A DNA stretch of 64,000 nt from Gnetum montanum (Eukaryota; Streptophyta; Gnetopsida; Gnetales; Gnetaceae): NCBI GenBank assembly GCA_015680685.1, contig MNCI01028318.1, positions 277,669-341,668 of the forward strand. The letters run 5' to 3'. Under the pieces are notes generated by a model, which worked only from the letters and a program-made list of their open reading frames with translations, made no database searches and was not told where the DNA came from. Each line of letters begins with the position of its first letter. The stretch's first letter is position 1. The translations under genes and the position numbers were made by a program. Positions 12,690 to 22,595 of the stretch are shown here, in pieces.

Positions 12690-14179
12690 TTTTATATTTA
12701 TTTTTACACATTTTTGTTTTATACATTTCTTTAAATTTTCTTATTTTTGTTTTGTTTTTGTTTTGCATCATCGTTTTTTTCTTGTTTAATTTACTTTCAT
12801 TCATCATACAATAAGTGCTCATGATGGTGGGTTGTATTATAATGATGTTGGTTGCTAATGTTTGGTTTTTACCTTTGATTCTCAATGATGATACTAAGAT
12901 ATGGTTTCTTTTGATAAAATAGGTAATGAGTCCACGTCATCCATTCATCTATTCAACTCCATGGTCTCCCTTGGCTCTGGAGTTGTACTGTCCCTTTTTT
13001 CTTCTAAGTAAACTTATTAATGAATTGGTGGCTTGGTATTCTTCAATCCAAGGAAGGACTCAATGGTTGAAAAAGGTTTTACTTCAAGGGGATTCGACGC
13101 ACTTGTGCTGGTTATTCTCTTGGGTACTTGGATGCTTTTCATGGGTTTTCTACCATTTAGCCATTGACCTACTATCAGGAAGCTGAGTGAAAAAAAATAA
13201 CCAATAATAATAAGTCTTTGCATGGTGTGGTTGTCACATTAAAAAAAGTGAGAATTCAAAGCACATCCCTTAGACATAATAAAAAAATATGGGGCTACAA
13301 GCACTGGTTATGGCACTGGAAAGACATGTTACCCATGCCTAAAGGTTTCCTCTAACTAAGACCCTTTTCCGCTTCCTACTTCTCCATTTTGCTCTCATTG
13401 GAATGGTGGTGACTCTTTGGGGAAGTATTCTTGTTGCTTCAGAAGGATGGATTGGTCAAGGATATTGATGCAAGGTTACTGAATGTAGTTGGTTTGAGTC
13501 CAGATTTGGAATGAGTTCCACTTAGTCACCTTAACCATAAAATACTCAAGGGACCTTACACAACCTTGCTGTTGGGATTCCATTCAATCTTCTCCTCTCC
13601 ATCTTTCTTCCCATTTTCCACCTCATTGCCAATTTTATGATTAGTCTATATTTTGGTTGATGTATTATTTCTCCTTGGTAAATTCTTGTGGGTAAGCTTT
13701 TAACCCTTGTTCGATGTGTCATTCCCAGAGCCTACAGACTCTTTGGTTTGTGGGTTTGTTAGGACATAAAAGGCATGAGCCTACTTTGGGGAGGTCCCAC
13801 TAACATTCTTTTATGGTGCAATTGTTAGATTATTTTCCTTGAACATTTATTGCAATCAACAATTTCTCATTTTATCCCCATCGATGACATCCATTTTATT
13901 GACGTCGCCGTTGTTATTTTTCCCATCCTTCTTGTTCCTTCTATTTTTTCCATCTTATTGCTACTAGAGGTTTTCTCTTAGTCATGGGGGCGTTTTCACA
14001 AATGTTTCCATTCTACTACTTGTTTCACCCCTACACCTTAGGTAGTCATTAGTAATAAACCTCTAACCCAGTATTTTCCATAACCACAACGTAGCTAATG
14101 CACTTTATATTGAGAGAAGGTATCAACTACATTGTAGTTTATCTATCCTTGCTAATTTGTGACTTTGTTGTGTGTGCAG
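12690..14179 (+). other. Element A post-pol spacer with conserved non-coding blocks
   Basis: A T-rich tract (12690-12800) is followed by sequence shared with the spacers of B, C and D: a CCA(C/T)(G/A)TCATCCATC block near 12933, a block around 13205-13280 shared with D (AAGTCTTTGCATGGTGTGG), and the GACATGTTACCCATGCC block at 13313-13360. It ends in a pyrimidine/TG-rich stretch and CAG directly before ATG at 14180. Unlike B, C and D, no U3-like GATATC cluster was seen inside it. No protein is recognisable. Confidence 0.6.
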
Positions 14180-14551
14180 ATGGCAGTCATATGAACAATG
14201 GACTGGGTTAGGAGGGAGCACTTGGGATGGACTAGAGCTAGAGCATTTACGAAAGAAACAAGTTTGGTCGTGTGGCTATGTATAAACAATGGAAGGCGTA
14301 ATCTCGGCATTGATAGCAATGCACCTCGTTTTCTTTTCTCTCTCTTCAAGCTGTCAAATAAGAGTCTGGATGTCATTTATGTATAGTGTTCACCACCATG
14401 GGTATGAACACCAATGTTGTAATGTGTTGTTGATTTGTTCACCGGGCACTTTGAGTCTGTCATCTCGTTTCACCGTCAATGTTATTCAGTTAATAATCCC
14501 ATACCTTCCCCAATATTTTGTAAGGAACTTGAGAACGAGTTTTCATTCAGT
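14180..14551 (+). pseudogene. Vestigial third-ORF position of element A
   Basis: The ATG after the conserved CAG acceptor opens only four codons before a stop. A frame from 14198 then runs 62 codons without resemblance to the third ORFs of B, C or D. Either the third ORF was deleted or it never existed in this lineage. Confidence 0.4.
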
Positions 14552-14561
14552 CGTGGGGGTA
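14552..14561 (+). other. Element A polypurine tract
   Basis: CGTGGGGGTA directly before the 3' LTR. Upstream, AACTTGAGAACGAGTTTT (14527-14544) matches AACTTGAGGATGAGTTTT upstream of the C and D polypurine tracts, a conserved leader of the plus-strand primer. Confidence 0.8.
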
Positions 14562-15123
14562 TGATGAACCGTGATATCGGGTCCACGATATCAAAGCCTT
14601 CCACGCAATATCGGGCATCCGATATCAGGACCTACCTCGTTGCCTAGAAATAAGAGGCGGGTGCACTTGGTTTTGGTAGTTAGTCTTAGTCCCCCTTTCT
14701 AGAGATAGACTTATTTCTAAGTGTCCACAGTAGGAGTCATAAAGTGAACAGATCTTTACTCAAGCATTGTGAACAAATCTTTATTTGAGCAATAAAGACA
14801 AACTTTGTGATAAACCTTGCAACATTCAAAATAGATTAATTAATGTTAATTACTATTAGTTAATGGTTTCCTTAATTAATGTTTTCTCTCTCACCCTAAA
14901 ACTCTCCTCCCTTTCTAGCACTAGAACATAAAAACATAAAAGCCATAAAAATCATATACTTCAAGTTTACTTAACCATACAATTGTGCCATAGAAGTAAG
15001 CTTGGGAAGACAATGATTAATCAACCCGTCCTTATTCCACAAAAGTGCATAAGCACTTAGTCCTTAGAATTTGACTGGCTCGTATTCGTATGGTTGAGCG
15101 TAGGGATACCTCGCCGCTCAACA
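14562..15123 (+). repeat. Element A 3' LTR (internally deleted)
   Basis: 562 bp against 821 bp for the 5' LTR. The missing piece corresponds mainly to about 5860-6050 of the 5' LTR. About fourteen differences lie in roughly the first 120 comparable bases, so the insertion is old. TATA is mutated to TAGAAATA. Confidence 0.92.
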
Positions 15124-15128
15124 TTAGG

Positions 15129-16412
15129 AAAGAATAATTTTGCAATAACAAGGTTACAGCAAGGTGATCTTATTTCTTTTTTTTTTTTTTAGCTATTGAG
15201 GGTTTGAAATCCTAGTTGATAAAATTGAATAATGATAATAAAAATTGAAAATTGAAAAATTGAACCCCATTTTATTAGGATAAGGCTTGGATAATTATGA
15301 TAATAATGGTCAATTAAGTGCATGTTTAATTTTATAAACTTAATTTAGGGGATTGATGGAACCTAGAACTTCTTTTACAAATATTTATCTCCAATACCTG
15401 TAGTCAAATTAAAACTTTATAACTTTAACATTGTCCACCAAAATCAAACATATAACTTAGAACTTTTAAAATACATATAAACTTAATTAAAATTTTTACC
15501 CCACATAATATCACATTTCTCAAATGTTCAATTTAATACCCTAATTTGTATTAATTTTAAATTTTAGCACAACATGCAAAGTACTATCCCACCTACACTA
15601 TTACATTTAAGGTTAACCTCTATTCTTGAGTCCTAAAATTAATTAGGTCAAGAAGAATTTTAACATCATGTTTGAAGGATATCACTAGTCTGCATTTATT
15701 ATCAAAAGGAAACCATCTTCAATCTTTGTATATAACCTGACCATAAACCTGTACCTTAACCAGCAAACATGCCCTCTTTGTTTCCGTTAGGCTGTTAATT
15801 ATGCGGGTGTTTTGAGATCACAAGGATTGGAAGTGCTTTGAATCAAAATCGTTGAAATTAACATTTAGTGCTTGATAAGATTTCACTTTATGTGTCTTGG
15901 AATCGGAAGCTAGAATATTACAGAAATTCAATTTTAAATTGGAGGTTGGATTGCTTTTCGATCTTTGTTAATCGAAACATCCCTCCTTCATTTACTTCAT
16001 GAATTGTCTGTAAATATCTTTTCAATGCTCGTACGTAGCATTCCTTCACGCATTTTTATCTCCATTTCGCAATATTGAGAAACCAAAGCTTGTGCTTTGG
16101 TATTGTCTTTATTTAATGCTTTCCTTTCAAGATTTCTAGATCCCTTTGCAATGCATACAAAAAATTTCTTGAAATACGTTATTCTGGGCAAGAAGGATTC
16201 TGATTAGGAGAGAAACATTTGAGAATAGTTCATACTTTATAATTTCTAAGCTGCTCCAGCACTGAAAAAACGTTAAGTTAGCAGGTTTCCAGCTTTGTCA
16301 AGCAAGTTTTCTGGTTTTGAAAAGGAATAAGTTGCAAGAACCGTTTTATGTCTACGATCTTTTTTTCCTTCTGATTTGCCTACTTCCAAGTCGTCTGAAG
16401 AAATATTGATGA
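15129..16412. other. Intergenic DNA upstream of the candidate host gene
   Basis: AT-rich to about 15730 with a poly-T run (15175-15191), then more balanced sequence. A weak TATA-like TTTATAATTT lies near 16236. It holds no transposon termini other than the end of the possible LTR near 15151. Confidence 0.4.
15997..16191 (-). CDS. Small minus-strand ORF of unknown status
   Basis: A 64-codon frame starting MPRITYFKKFFVC and rich in Lys/Glu. It lies upstream of and divergent from the 16.5 kb gene, outside recognised transposons, in sequence of higher complexity than its surroundings. No family is recognised and no splice pattern was found. It could equally be promoter-side DNA of the neighbouring gene. 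Confidence 0.2.
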   Translation of the reverse strand: MPRITYFKKFFVCIAKGSRNLERKALNKDNTKAQALVSQYCEMEIKMREGMLRTSIEKIFTDNS

Positions 16413-16439
16413 TGTGTTTACAGCAATCGAAACGGAAAA

Positions 16440-16505
16440 ATGGCGATCACCCCTGCTTCCGATTTCCTTGAACACATATATCAGCCAAAAATTCAACGGG
16501 TATGA
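16440..16505 (+). CDS. Upstream ORF or frameshifted N-terminus of the host gene
   Basis: An ATG in strong context (A at -3, G at +4) opens a 21-codon frame, MAITPASDFLEHIYQPKIQR plus Val, ending 7 bases before the main ATG at 16513. It is in a different frame. Removing one G from the GGG at 16498-16500 would join it to the main frame, so this could be either a regulatory uORF or the true N-terminus broken by a 1-base insertion or sequencing error. Confidence 0.45.
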   Translation: MAITPASDFLEHIYQPKIQRV

Positions 16506-16512
16506 GGAGGCA

Positions 16513-18337
16513 ATGGACATGAACGTTCACGACCTGGATCCCACGTTGCTTCGCTGCAAAACGGCACAATCTATGACAATGGCGCCTAAAAGGCCCTACG
16601 TTGAAAAGCATGCCAATTTGGGCCGCTCGTCACCTGAAAGCCTGATTCCTCTGCCTCCCAGGAGAAGCGCTGGTAGCATTTCTTCTAATTATTCCAACAC
16701 TGACAGCAACAGCAACAGTGGAAAAAGCAAAGTAAGCCGAAGTTCATGTAACAGCAGCAAGACACGCTCTTGTTTTGCTTCCCGTTGCAATTCCACTCCG
16801 TCTTCTTCTTTCTCGGCCTTTGTTATACCTGCCAGTCCCTGTACGCCTTCGCCTTACCTGAAATTTGCCAAATACAACTTAGCACAGATGGAAAAAGATG
16901 TTCTTGTGGTGGATGCCGTGGCCTTGGATAACACCAACACCTCCTCCTCCTCCTTTATCGAGCCCAAACCCAAATTTTCGTCACATACTGCATTATTTTC
17001 TGGTACACCTTTGAATGACATTGTTGCCGATGGCCGCTACCGCTTCAAGCATCAGGTAGTCAAATCAGATCCTAACTCATTTTGTTCAGCACATCTTCTT
17101 AGAAATTAGAATAGTTTTCAGTTTTCATTTATCACAGAAACATTTCTGCTCTGCTACATTTTCGACATACTAGCCTTATGCCCTTATGCTACATACACTC
17201 AACAGCTTGGGAGTGCTCAGAATCAGCTGCGCTCTTCACATGCATTGCACAGGTCATACAAAAGTCAGGTAATACGCTATCACAAAATCCATCATTATTC
17301 CTCTTTGCCATGTTCCGCCCAGACGGCTGATTTTAAATTATGATATTTTGCACTTGCATTTTAGATTGTACCTACGGACAATGAAGAGGTATGGCCTGCA
17401 CTTCCCAGGTCGAACACCAAGGTAACTGCCTGGTTCCGACTAGCATTTATCGGCATTTGTTTTCTAAATCGGCATTATCGAGCCTTATGCTGTCCAATTT
17501 GTATGAGTTTTAAGCTATAAGTAGAACCGTATGAAGAAAAAATTCCTGATGTCTGAATTCTGTTATCTTTAACATATTTTTTTTGTGTTATCATAGGTAA
17601 CGCAAGGCGAGGAGAACATTTGGCCTCTTCCAGTGGCATCTTCTACGGTTAAAGAGGAGGTAAGTGGGAAAACCAGAGGAAGCTTCTCCCCTATGTTATT
17701 CTTCGTACTGTAGGTCCACGCATTCTTTTTTAAAGTTACAAGTCTGGTTTTCTTTTGCATTCTTTTTTAAAGTTACAAGTCTGGTTTTCTTTTGCTATGC
17801 GTATGAATTTTTAACGTGTTACATATGGCGTTTTAGATTGGATGTGCAGATTATGATCTGTGGCCTTCAGCTGCTGAATCGAACTGTACAGTCCAGGTGA
17901 GTAAACCACTCCAAAACCAGGGTTGTTTTGATCCATCTGCAACATAATATCTTAAATTCACAGAGATCTTCCATCTGTTTGGAGAACGTTCCTAAATGAC
18001 GAAACATTAAAAAAAAACATAAACAACCTGCAGAACTTTATTATATTAGTCATTTAGGCTTTTACACAAATCTAGTCTGCCATATGCTAGTGCACTGGGA
18101 TAATCATGACATCTATCTAATCTTATTTTAAATTGTAATTTTTATGTGAATAAACTAATCTCATGCCAAATTCCTAACATGTTTGAATTCTTGTATTGTT
18201 TCTTTGAGTTTGAATTCCATTTTAATCGTGTCTGTGAATGGCAGGGTCATTCGTTGGCGATCCCAAAGTCCAAAACTGGGGTAACTTCGCCACCCCAATC
18301 CTACATAGGGCATGCCTTCAACATTTTCTTCGTTTAA
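16513..18337 (+). CDS. Candidate host gene: serine-rich protein with W-P mini-exons
   Basis: Proposed exons: 16513-17055, 17206-17268, 17365-17421, 17597-17659, 17837-17896 and 18245-18337 (TAA stop). All introns are GT-AG and all junctions are phase 0, giving about 292 residues. Exon 1 encodes a basic, Ser-rich low-complexity region (residues ~45-100) then a conserved-looking block, FVIPASPCTPSPYLKFAKYN, near residue 110. Exons 3, 4 and 5 (19, 21 and 20 codons) each centre on a Trp-Pro: EEVWPALP, ENIWPLP, YDLWPS. Exon 2 (21 codons) has similar length but no WP. I do not recognise the family. The frame is open upstream to 16399 without an ATG before 16513. Introns are 96-348 bp. Nothing indicates transfer; codon use differs from the transposons and is closer to balanced. 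Confidence 0.65.
17720..17793 (+). repeat. 37-bp perfect tandem duplication in intron 4
   Basis: Two identical 37-base copies beginning GCATTCTTTTTTAAAG (17720-17756 and 17757-17793), between the fourth and fifth exons of the host gene. Identity implies a recent slip or unequal exchange. Confidence 0.9.
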
Positions 18338-19989
18338 CAATGTGTTATTCGTTTGTCATCTGAGCTTAGTTGCATCTATTTTGGGTTTTGAGTCACCACA
18401 TTTTGATCCTTCTGGGCCTAAACTCTAAAACCAGAATGAATTTGTCTTGATTCCACTGTTGCGCTTTGTTTTGCTGGCACAAAATTGCAACGATTGCGGA
18501 TGCATCCAGAGAATGGGACTTTGGTAATTGACGTTAGTTAGTTGATGTTACGTGACAAGTTTGCATCGATTAGACACCACGTCCCTTCAATTCAGTAGCT
18601 TACAATTGAAGGCGTCGGCCCAGAAGGGCTAACAAAGAGCAATGTTAAATGTTACGTCATCACTGTTAATCATTGTAACCCGTATTCACGCAACTCTATT
18701 GTTATAAGCATTGTTAACCAGGATATTTTGGTATTTGATTTTGCTTAAATATTGGCAGGAATAGCCTTCTCCTCACGTGAACCAGTCTTTTTTTCCTTGG
18801 CGTATCGGTTAACAACCACAATAGTAAAATTCTCTCAGGGAGAGGGAGAGAATGCATAATGAACAGGATGTTGCAACCTCAAAGAATGGTAACAAAGGTT
18901 AACCTTAAAGCATAGTTAAATTAGAACTTTATAGTTTAACATTATTCATTAAAATTAAATCTATAGGTTAAAATTTCGAAATCAAAATTCTTATTGCTAG
19001 GCTAACATTTCATTCTGGAGATTCCAAATCAAAATTCTTACTGCTAAGCTAACACGTTATTTTCAAGATTCCAAATCAAAATTCTTACTAATAGAGTAAC
19101 ACCTCATTTTGGAGATTATCCCATGTTGCCCATCCTCTCACATCCCTTGTAATGTCTCTTTTTTAAATCTTGAAGTCTCTATTTTGAAATCTTTTTGTTG
19201 CTGCCTCGTTAGTTGCCAACCTGCAATACTGGGATTTCTTAGGTTTGGCTGAAACTCTTGCTTCCACCCTTCGAAATTAATTATTTTTGTCATTTTGTGT
19301 GATATGCATCCCCGCTGGTATTATAGTTTGTGCCTTTTAAGATCTTGAACGTCACTGAGGTTTTGTATTCCCTTTAAATTTGGCAAGTGATCTTTGTTGC
19401 AATTTGAAAGTTCCATCATGACTTAGTGTAGTCATCATAGTTGTATGTTGTTATTTTGCCACGAAAATTTAAAGCATAGAGATTGATGTGAAAAATGGAA
19501 AAAGCTTATGTAAACGTGATCTTTAAACTTTGTGAAACAATGAAAAGCTAAAACGTTTAAGCAATTGCAATCCTTAAAATTGATGAAATGTTGAGCAAAA
19601 TCCCTATGAACATGGTAACAACATTCTATTATGAGTATCTACAAAATTTTCTAACAAATTAGTCTGCTTGTCGAATTCTATTTGCATTTGTCATAACTAA
19701 TAATCACAAAATTTTAATAGTAAACTTTTTTGTGAGAATTCATCCTGGCCTCAAATTTACCTAGAGATTTAGAAAACTTGCAAGAAAGATTATAGAATTA
19801 TCATAGTCATTCTAACCTTGTTAGCTACATGAAATCAGTTGTGCAATTTTTTCATCTCCATGCCTTGCTAGATTTGATAAAAGCTAAAAAATATCATAGA
19901 TTTATTAGTCAAATTTTAAATATAAATTTAATATTTAACATTTAATACTAATATTTAGCCAAGGTTCAATCATCTTTGGAAGGTTAATC
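18338..19989. other. Intergenic DNA downstream of the host gene
   Basis: 3' flank of the gene. It contains the 47-bp repeat array (18979-19119) and one copy of the AT-rich repeat that flanks the GC-rich LINE (near 19602-19632). No open frame is supportable. Confidence 0.4.
18979..19119 (+). repeat. 47-bp tandem repeat, three copies
   Basis: Three units starting AAATCAAAATTCTTA (18979, 19026 and 19073), each followed by a GCTAAC/GAGTAAC segment and ending GAGATT/AAGATT. Units differ by several substitutions. The first two are each exactly 47 bases. Confidence 0.85.
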
Positions 19990-20440
19990 ACAATGTCATG
20001 TATGGAAGCAACATATTCAGAAGATATGGAGTGCCCCTACTCCAAAAATTAGACATTTATAATTGTATTTGATTCTTTAATGTTTATCTATTGATATTGG
20101 GTGATCTCATATGGGTGTTTATGACCCAAGATGTCCTATCTACAACATGGAAAATACGTTCATCCATTGCTTGTTTACCTATCCCGTTACTCACAACTCT
20201 TGGACTTGGTGTAGTAGGTCTTTACATGGTTTTCAGCCAAGATTGGATGAAATTTTATTTGGTGACACTCTTCAACTTCAAAGAATTCTACTTCATACTT
20301 GGTTTTGCTTTCATCCTCTTATTTTTTATGCTATCTGGAAGTTTTTATGTAATGTAATTTTTCACAGAGATTCTCTAGCTAATTTTATTCCACTATTAGT
20401 TCAAGGTGACATTATTCAACAGTTGATGCTTTAGTTGAAT
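19990..20440 (+). pseudogene. LINE C-terminal zinc-binding domain (zf-RVT) fragment
   Basis: The last ~110 codons of a plant L1-type ORF2. RIWSAPTPKIRH near 20020 precedes the zf-RVT-like region: GVYDPRCPIYNMENTFIHCLF from 20114 (family: CPLC...E..EHLF..C), then WTWCSRSLHGFQPRLDEIL, FHPLIFYAIWKF, and IIQQLML before the stop at 20432-20434. The second Cys of the zinc motif is lost. An AT-rich 3' tail runs to about 20690. The 5' part of the element is missing, as usual for LINE insertions. Confidence 0.8.
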
Positions 20441-20697
20441 TCCTAATTGGTTTTTTGTTTTTATTTTGGTAGTTCTAAACAAGGATGATGTATGATCCTT
20501 TTTCTACTACAAAGGAGATGTTTTTTAGAACTGGTTGTAAGAACTGTAAAGGCATCCCTTTTACCATTAGGGCTTTCTTCCTTGTTGTTTTGAAGTCTCT
20601 CTTTGCTTTTGTATGAGTTTCTTCTTGGCCTCTCTTTTGTAATCTAAAGTTTTTACTTTTAATATATTTAATTTTTGGGGTTAGGCACCCCCTACTT

Positions 20698-20765
20698 TAA
20701 TATTTAATATTTATTAAAGCAAGTTGTCCAACCCATTAATATTTAATATTTGTTAAAGCAAGTTG
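20698..20765 (+). repeat. 29-bp repeat, two copies, 39-bp period
   Basis: TAATATTTAATATTTATTAA... at 20698-20726 and again at 20737-20765 with one change, both followed by a GTTG-containing stretch. It lies just after the LINE tail. Confidence 0.8.
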
Positions 20766-21422
20766 AACATGTTATTAAATTTAAGGTAAATAAATTAGCG
20801 CACGATAGCATGATCTTGGACTTTACCTTATTTTTTTGTAGTATAAATGTATTGGTCAAGATCATTATCATCATTTTAGCCTTGTTTCAACAAAATGGGG
20901 TCACCTAGGTACCTATAACCTTTGAGGCTCAATGCTCATCTTCTCAAGATTGAGGACCTCTTTATAGTATTTGCACCTAGTCTCCCAAGTCTTTCAACTT
21001 GAGAAACAAGTACTTTACTATCAATCCAAATTACTTTTACTTCTACGAAAATCATTAGTGGCCCATTTTACTTGAGACCTTGTTCGATAAAAGCCAAACC
21101 TATTCTTCTATTGGGACAAACGCTACATGACAGTGTCCAATTTCAGATTTTGCAGAAATTAAGGAACCTTTGTTTAAGACTTTTATATGTAGTTGCCAGA
21201 AATGGAATTGGAGTAACTTGAGGGCAACAAAAATATTACAAAAAAAAGGGGTAAAAGGAAAGTTGAGAATAAGAAGTGGTTTATAATGTTAGTATATATA
21301 GGTTTGAATATATTTATCTTGAAAATACATTAAAACTGAAAATATTTGGATAGTGGTGAAAAGAAAATTACATTTACATTAACATTTAAGTGTATTAGAT
21401 GACTCAATTTTGTTTATTTTTT
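20766..21422. other. AT-rich DNA without recognised feature
   Basis: No gene, LTR end or repeat could be supported between the LINE tail and the repeat units flanking the GC-rich LINE. Confidence 0.5.
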
Positions 21423-21630
21423 GAATTTTCAAATAGCATTTGATTTCATAACTTTACAAAACCTTTGAACTTGATAGTAACTTTGAACACTGAAAGTAAT
21501 GGAATTTTAAAATAGGTTTCCATTTTAGAAAAGAAAAGCTTAAAACATTATAGATTCATTTTTTTAGATTTTGAAATGTTACAAGATTTTGTAACCTTAG
21601 AAAACCTTTGAAAATAATAGCATTATTTTT
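21423..21630 (+). repeat. AT-rich repeat units left of the GC-rich LINE
   Basis: Contains AAAATAGGTTTCCATTTTAG...AAAACCTTTGAAAATAATAGCA (21511-21624), matching 27391-27503 on the other side of the LINE. An additional partial unit lies near 21455-21480 (ACAAAACCTTTGAACTTGATAG). Confidence 0.75.
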
Positions 21631-22595
21631 CAGAAAAAATCGAGCGAATTTGTATTCCAAAAAAAGGAGCTATATAGCTCAGGCCAGGGCCGCTGGCTCC
21701 ACACCGGTCAAGAACAATCACCTAGAAATCCTCAAGGCCCAACCCACCGGGGCCATCCCCACCGGCAGACAGTCTTCCCCGCCCCGGTCGTTAATTAGAG
21801 CACATTCCTGAGAGACTCCCCCCCGACTACCTTCCAGGAGAATTGTCTCTGGAATGATGGTTCTCTTTGACTAGTTGCATGCTAGGGCCTGACTGCCCTA
21901 GCCCGACTGCGAGACGGCATCGGTTTTCCTCAATTATCTAGGCAGTGCCCATCATATGGTCCTTGAGGACGCCTTCAATCGAACGCAGCGTTTGGATTGG
22001 CGACTGTGTAGGGGATGTTGGGCATTGCCCCCTGTGTTGCCAGTGGTACCATCTTTTATCACTGGCGTCTCCTCCTCCAAGGTTTGTCTCGGTTGGTCCT
22101 GTTCATGGATAGCGTCAGGGGGGTGATTATGATGCTATTTCCAACTGTAGTGACCCCCTCACCAGACACCCGCTGCTTACGCTTGTGTTGCTGCCACGGC
22201 TCCAGATGGCTCGTTGGTTGAAGTGGCAGGGTGGGAGTACTGGCCAACCACAGGGCCCGAATCACCCCCTGATGTCTGCCCAGACGTCATCACCGCGGGG
22301 ACTCCCAGAGGAACAGCGAGAGGTTGATGGAAGTCTCATCGCACATGCACTGGAGGAACCTAAAGTGCACCTCGTTCAGTTTATGGTAGGAACCTGAGTG
22401 TATGAAGCACCACTCCACCAACTCCGTCGCCGCCTTCCAGTCTGGGGAGGGCTGTCCCCCTGATATGTTCACTAGCTGTCTTGGGGGTGGGGCCCTGGAA
22501 GAAATCAACAGCCGCTGCATGTGAACCAGCAACTGATGGGATGTGAGCGCCTCTGATGGATGCTCCAATTATGGCAGCGATCGACTCAACTGTGA

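Larger units (their letters stand above)
5464..15123 (+). mobile_element. Element A: full-length Ty3/gypsy LTR retrotransposon
   Basis: A complete element with two LTRs (5464-6284 and 14562-15123), flanked by a perfect 5-bp target-site duplication TTAGG (5459-5463 and 15124-15128). Both LTRs start TGATGAACC and end in CA. The order PBS, gag, protease, RT, RNase H, integrase, long 3' spacer, PPT is that of Ty3/gypsy. The FMDD catalytic box, the Asp-tRNA-like PBS and the long post-integrase region fit the plant Tat/Athila group. All ORFs carry stops and frameshifts, so the copy is dead. Unlike elements B, C and D, it lacks the long third ORF: only ~380 bp separate the equivalent ATG (14180) from the 3' LTR. 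It is inserted in the possible LTR at 4431. Confidence 0.95.

Noticed and set aside
12926-13186. 86-codon frame in the element A spacer, hydrophobic
   Set aside because: It covers a conserved non-coding stretch shared with C and B in other frames and has no homologous protein reading there; chance ORF.
18979-19119. CRISPR-like array
   Set aside because: The units are contiguous and the variable parts are diverged repeat, not spacers; the genome is eukaryotic.
20091-20357. 88-codon hydrophobic frame resembling a membrane protein
   Set aside because: It is the shifted frame of the LINE zf-RVT fragment, whose CPIY...IHCLF and WTW motifs identify the true frame.
22015-22221. Plus-strand frames in the 22-26.7 kb GC-rich region
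   Set aside because: Long chance frames are expected in GC-rich DNA; the coherent LINE motifs are all on the minus strand.
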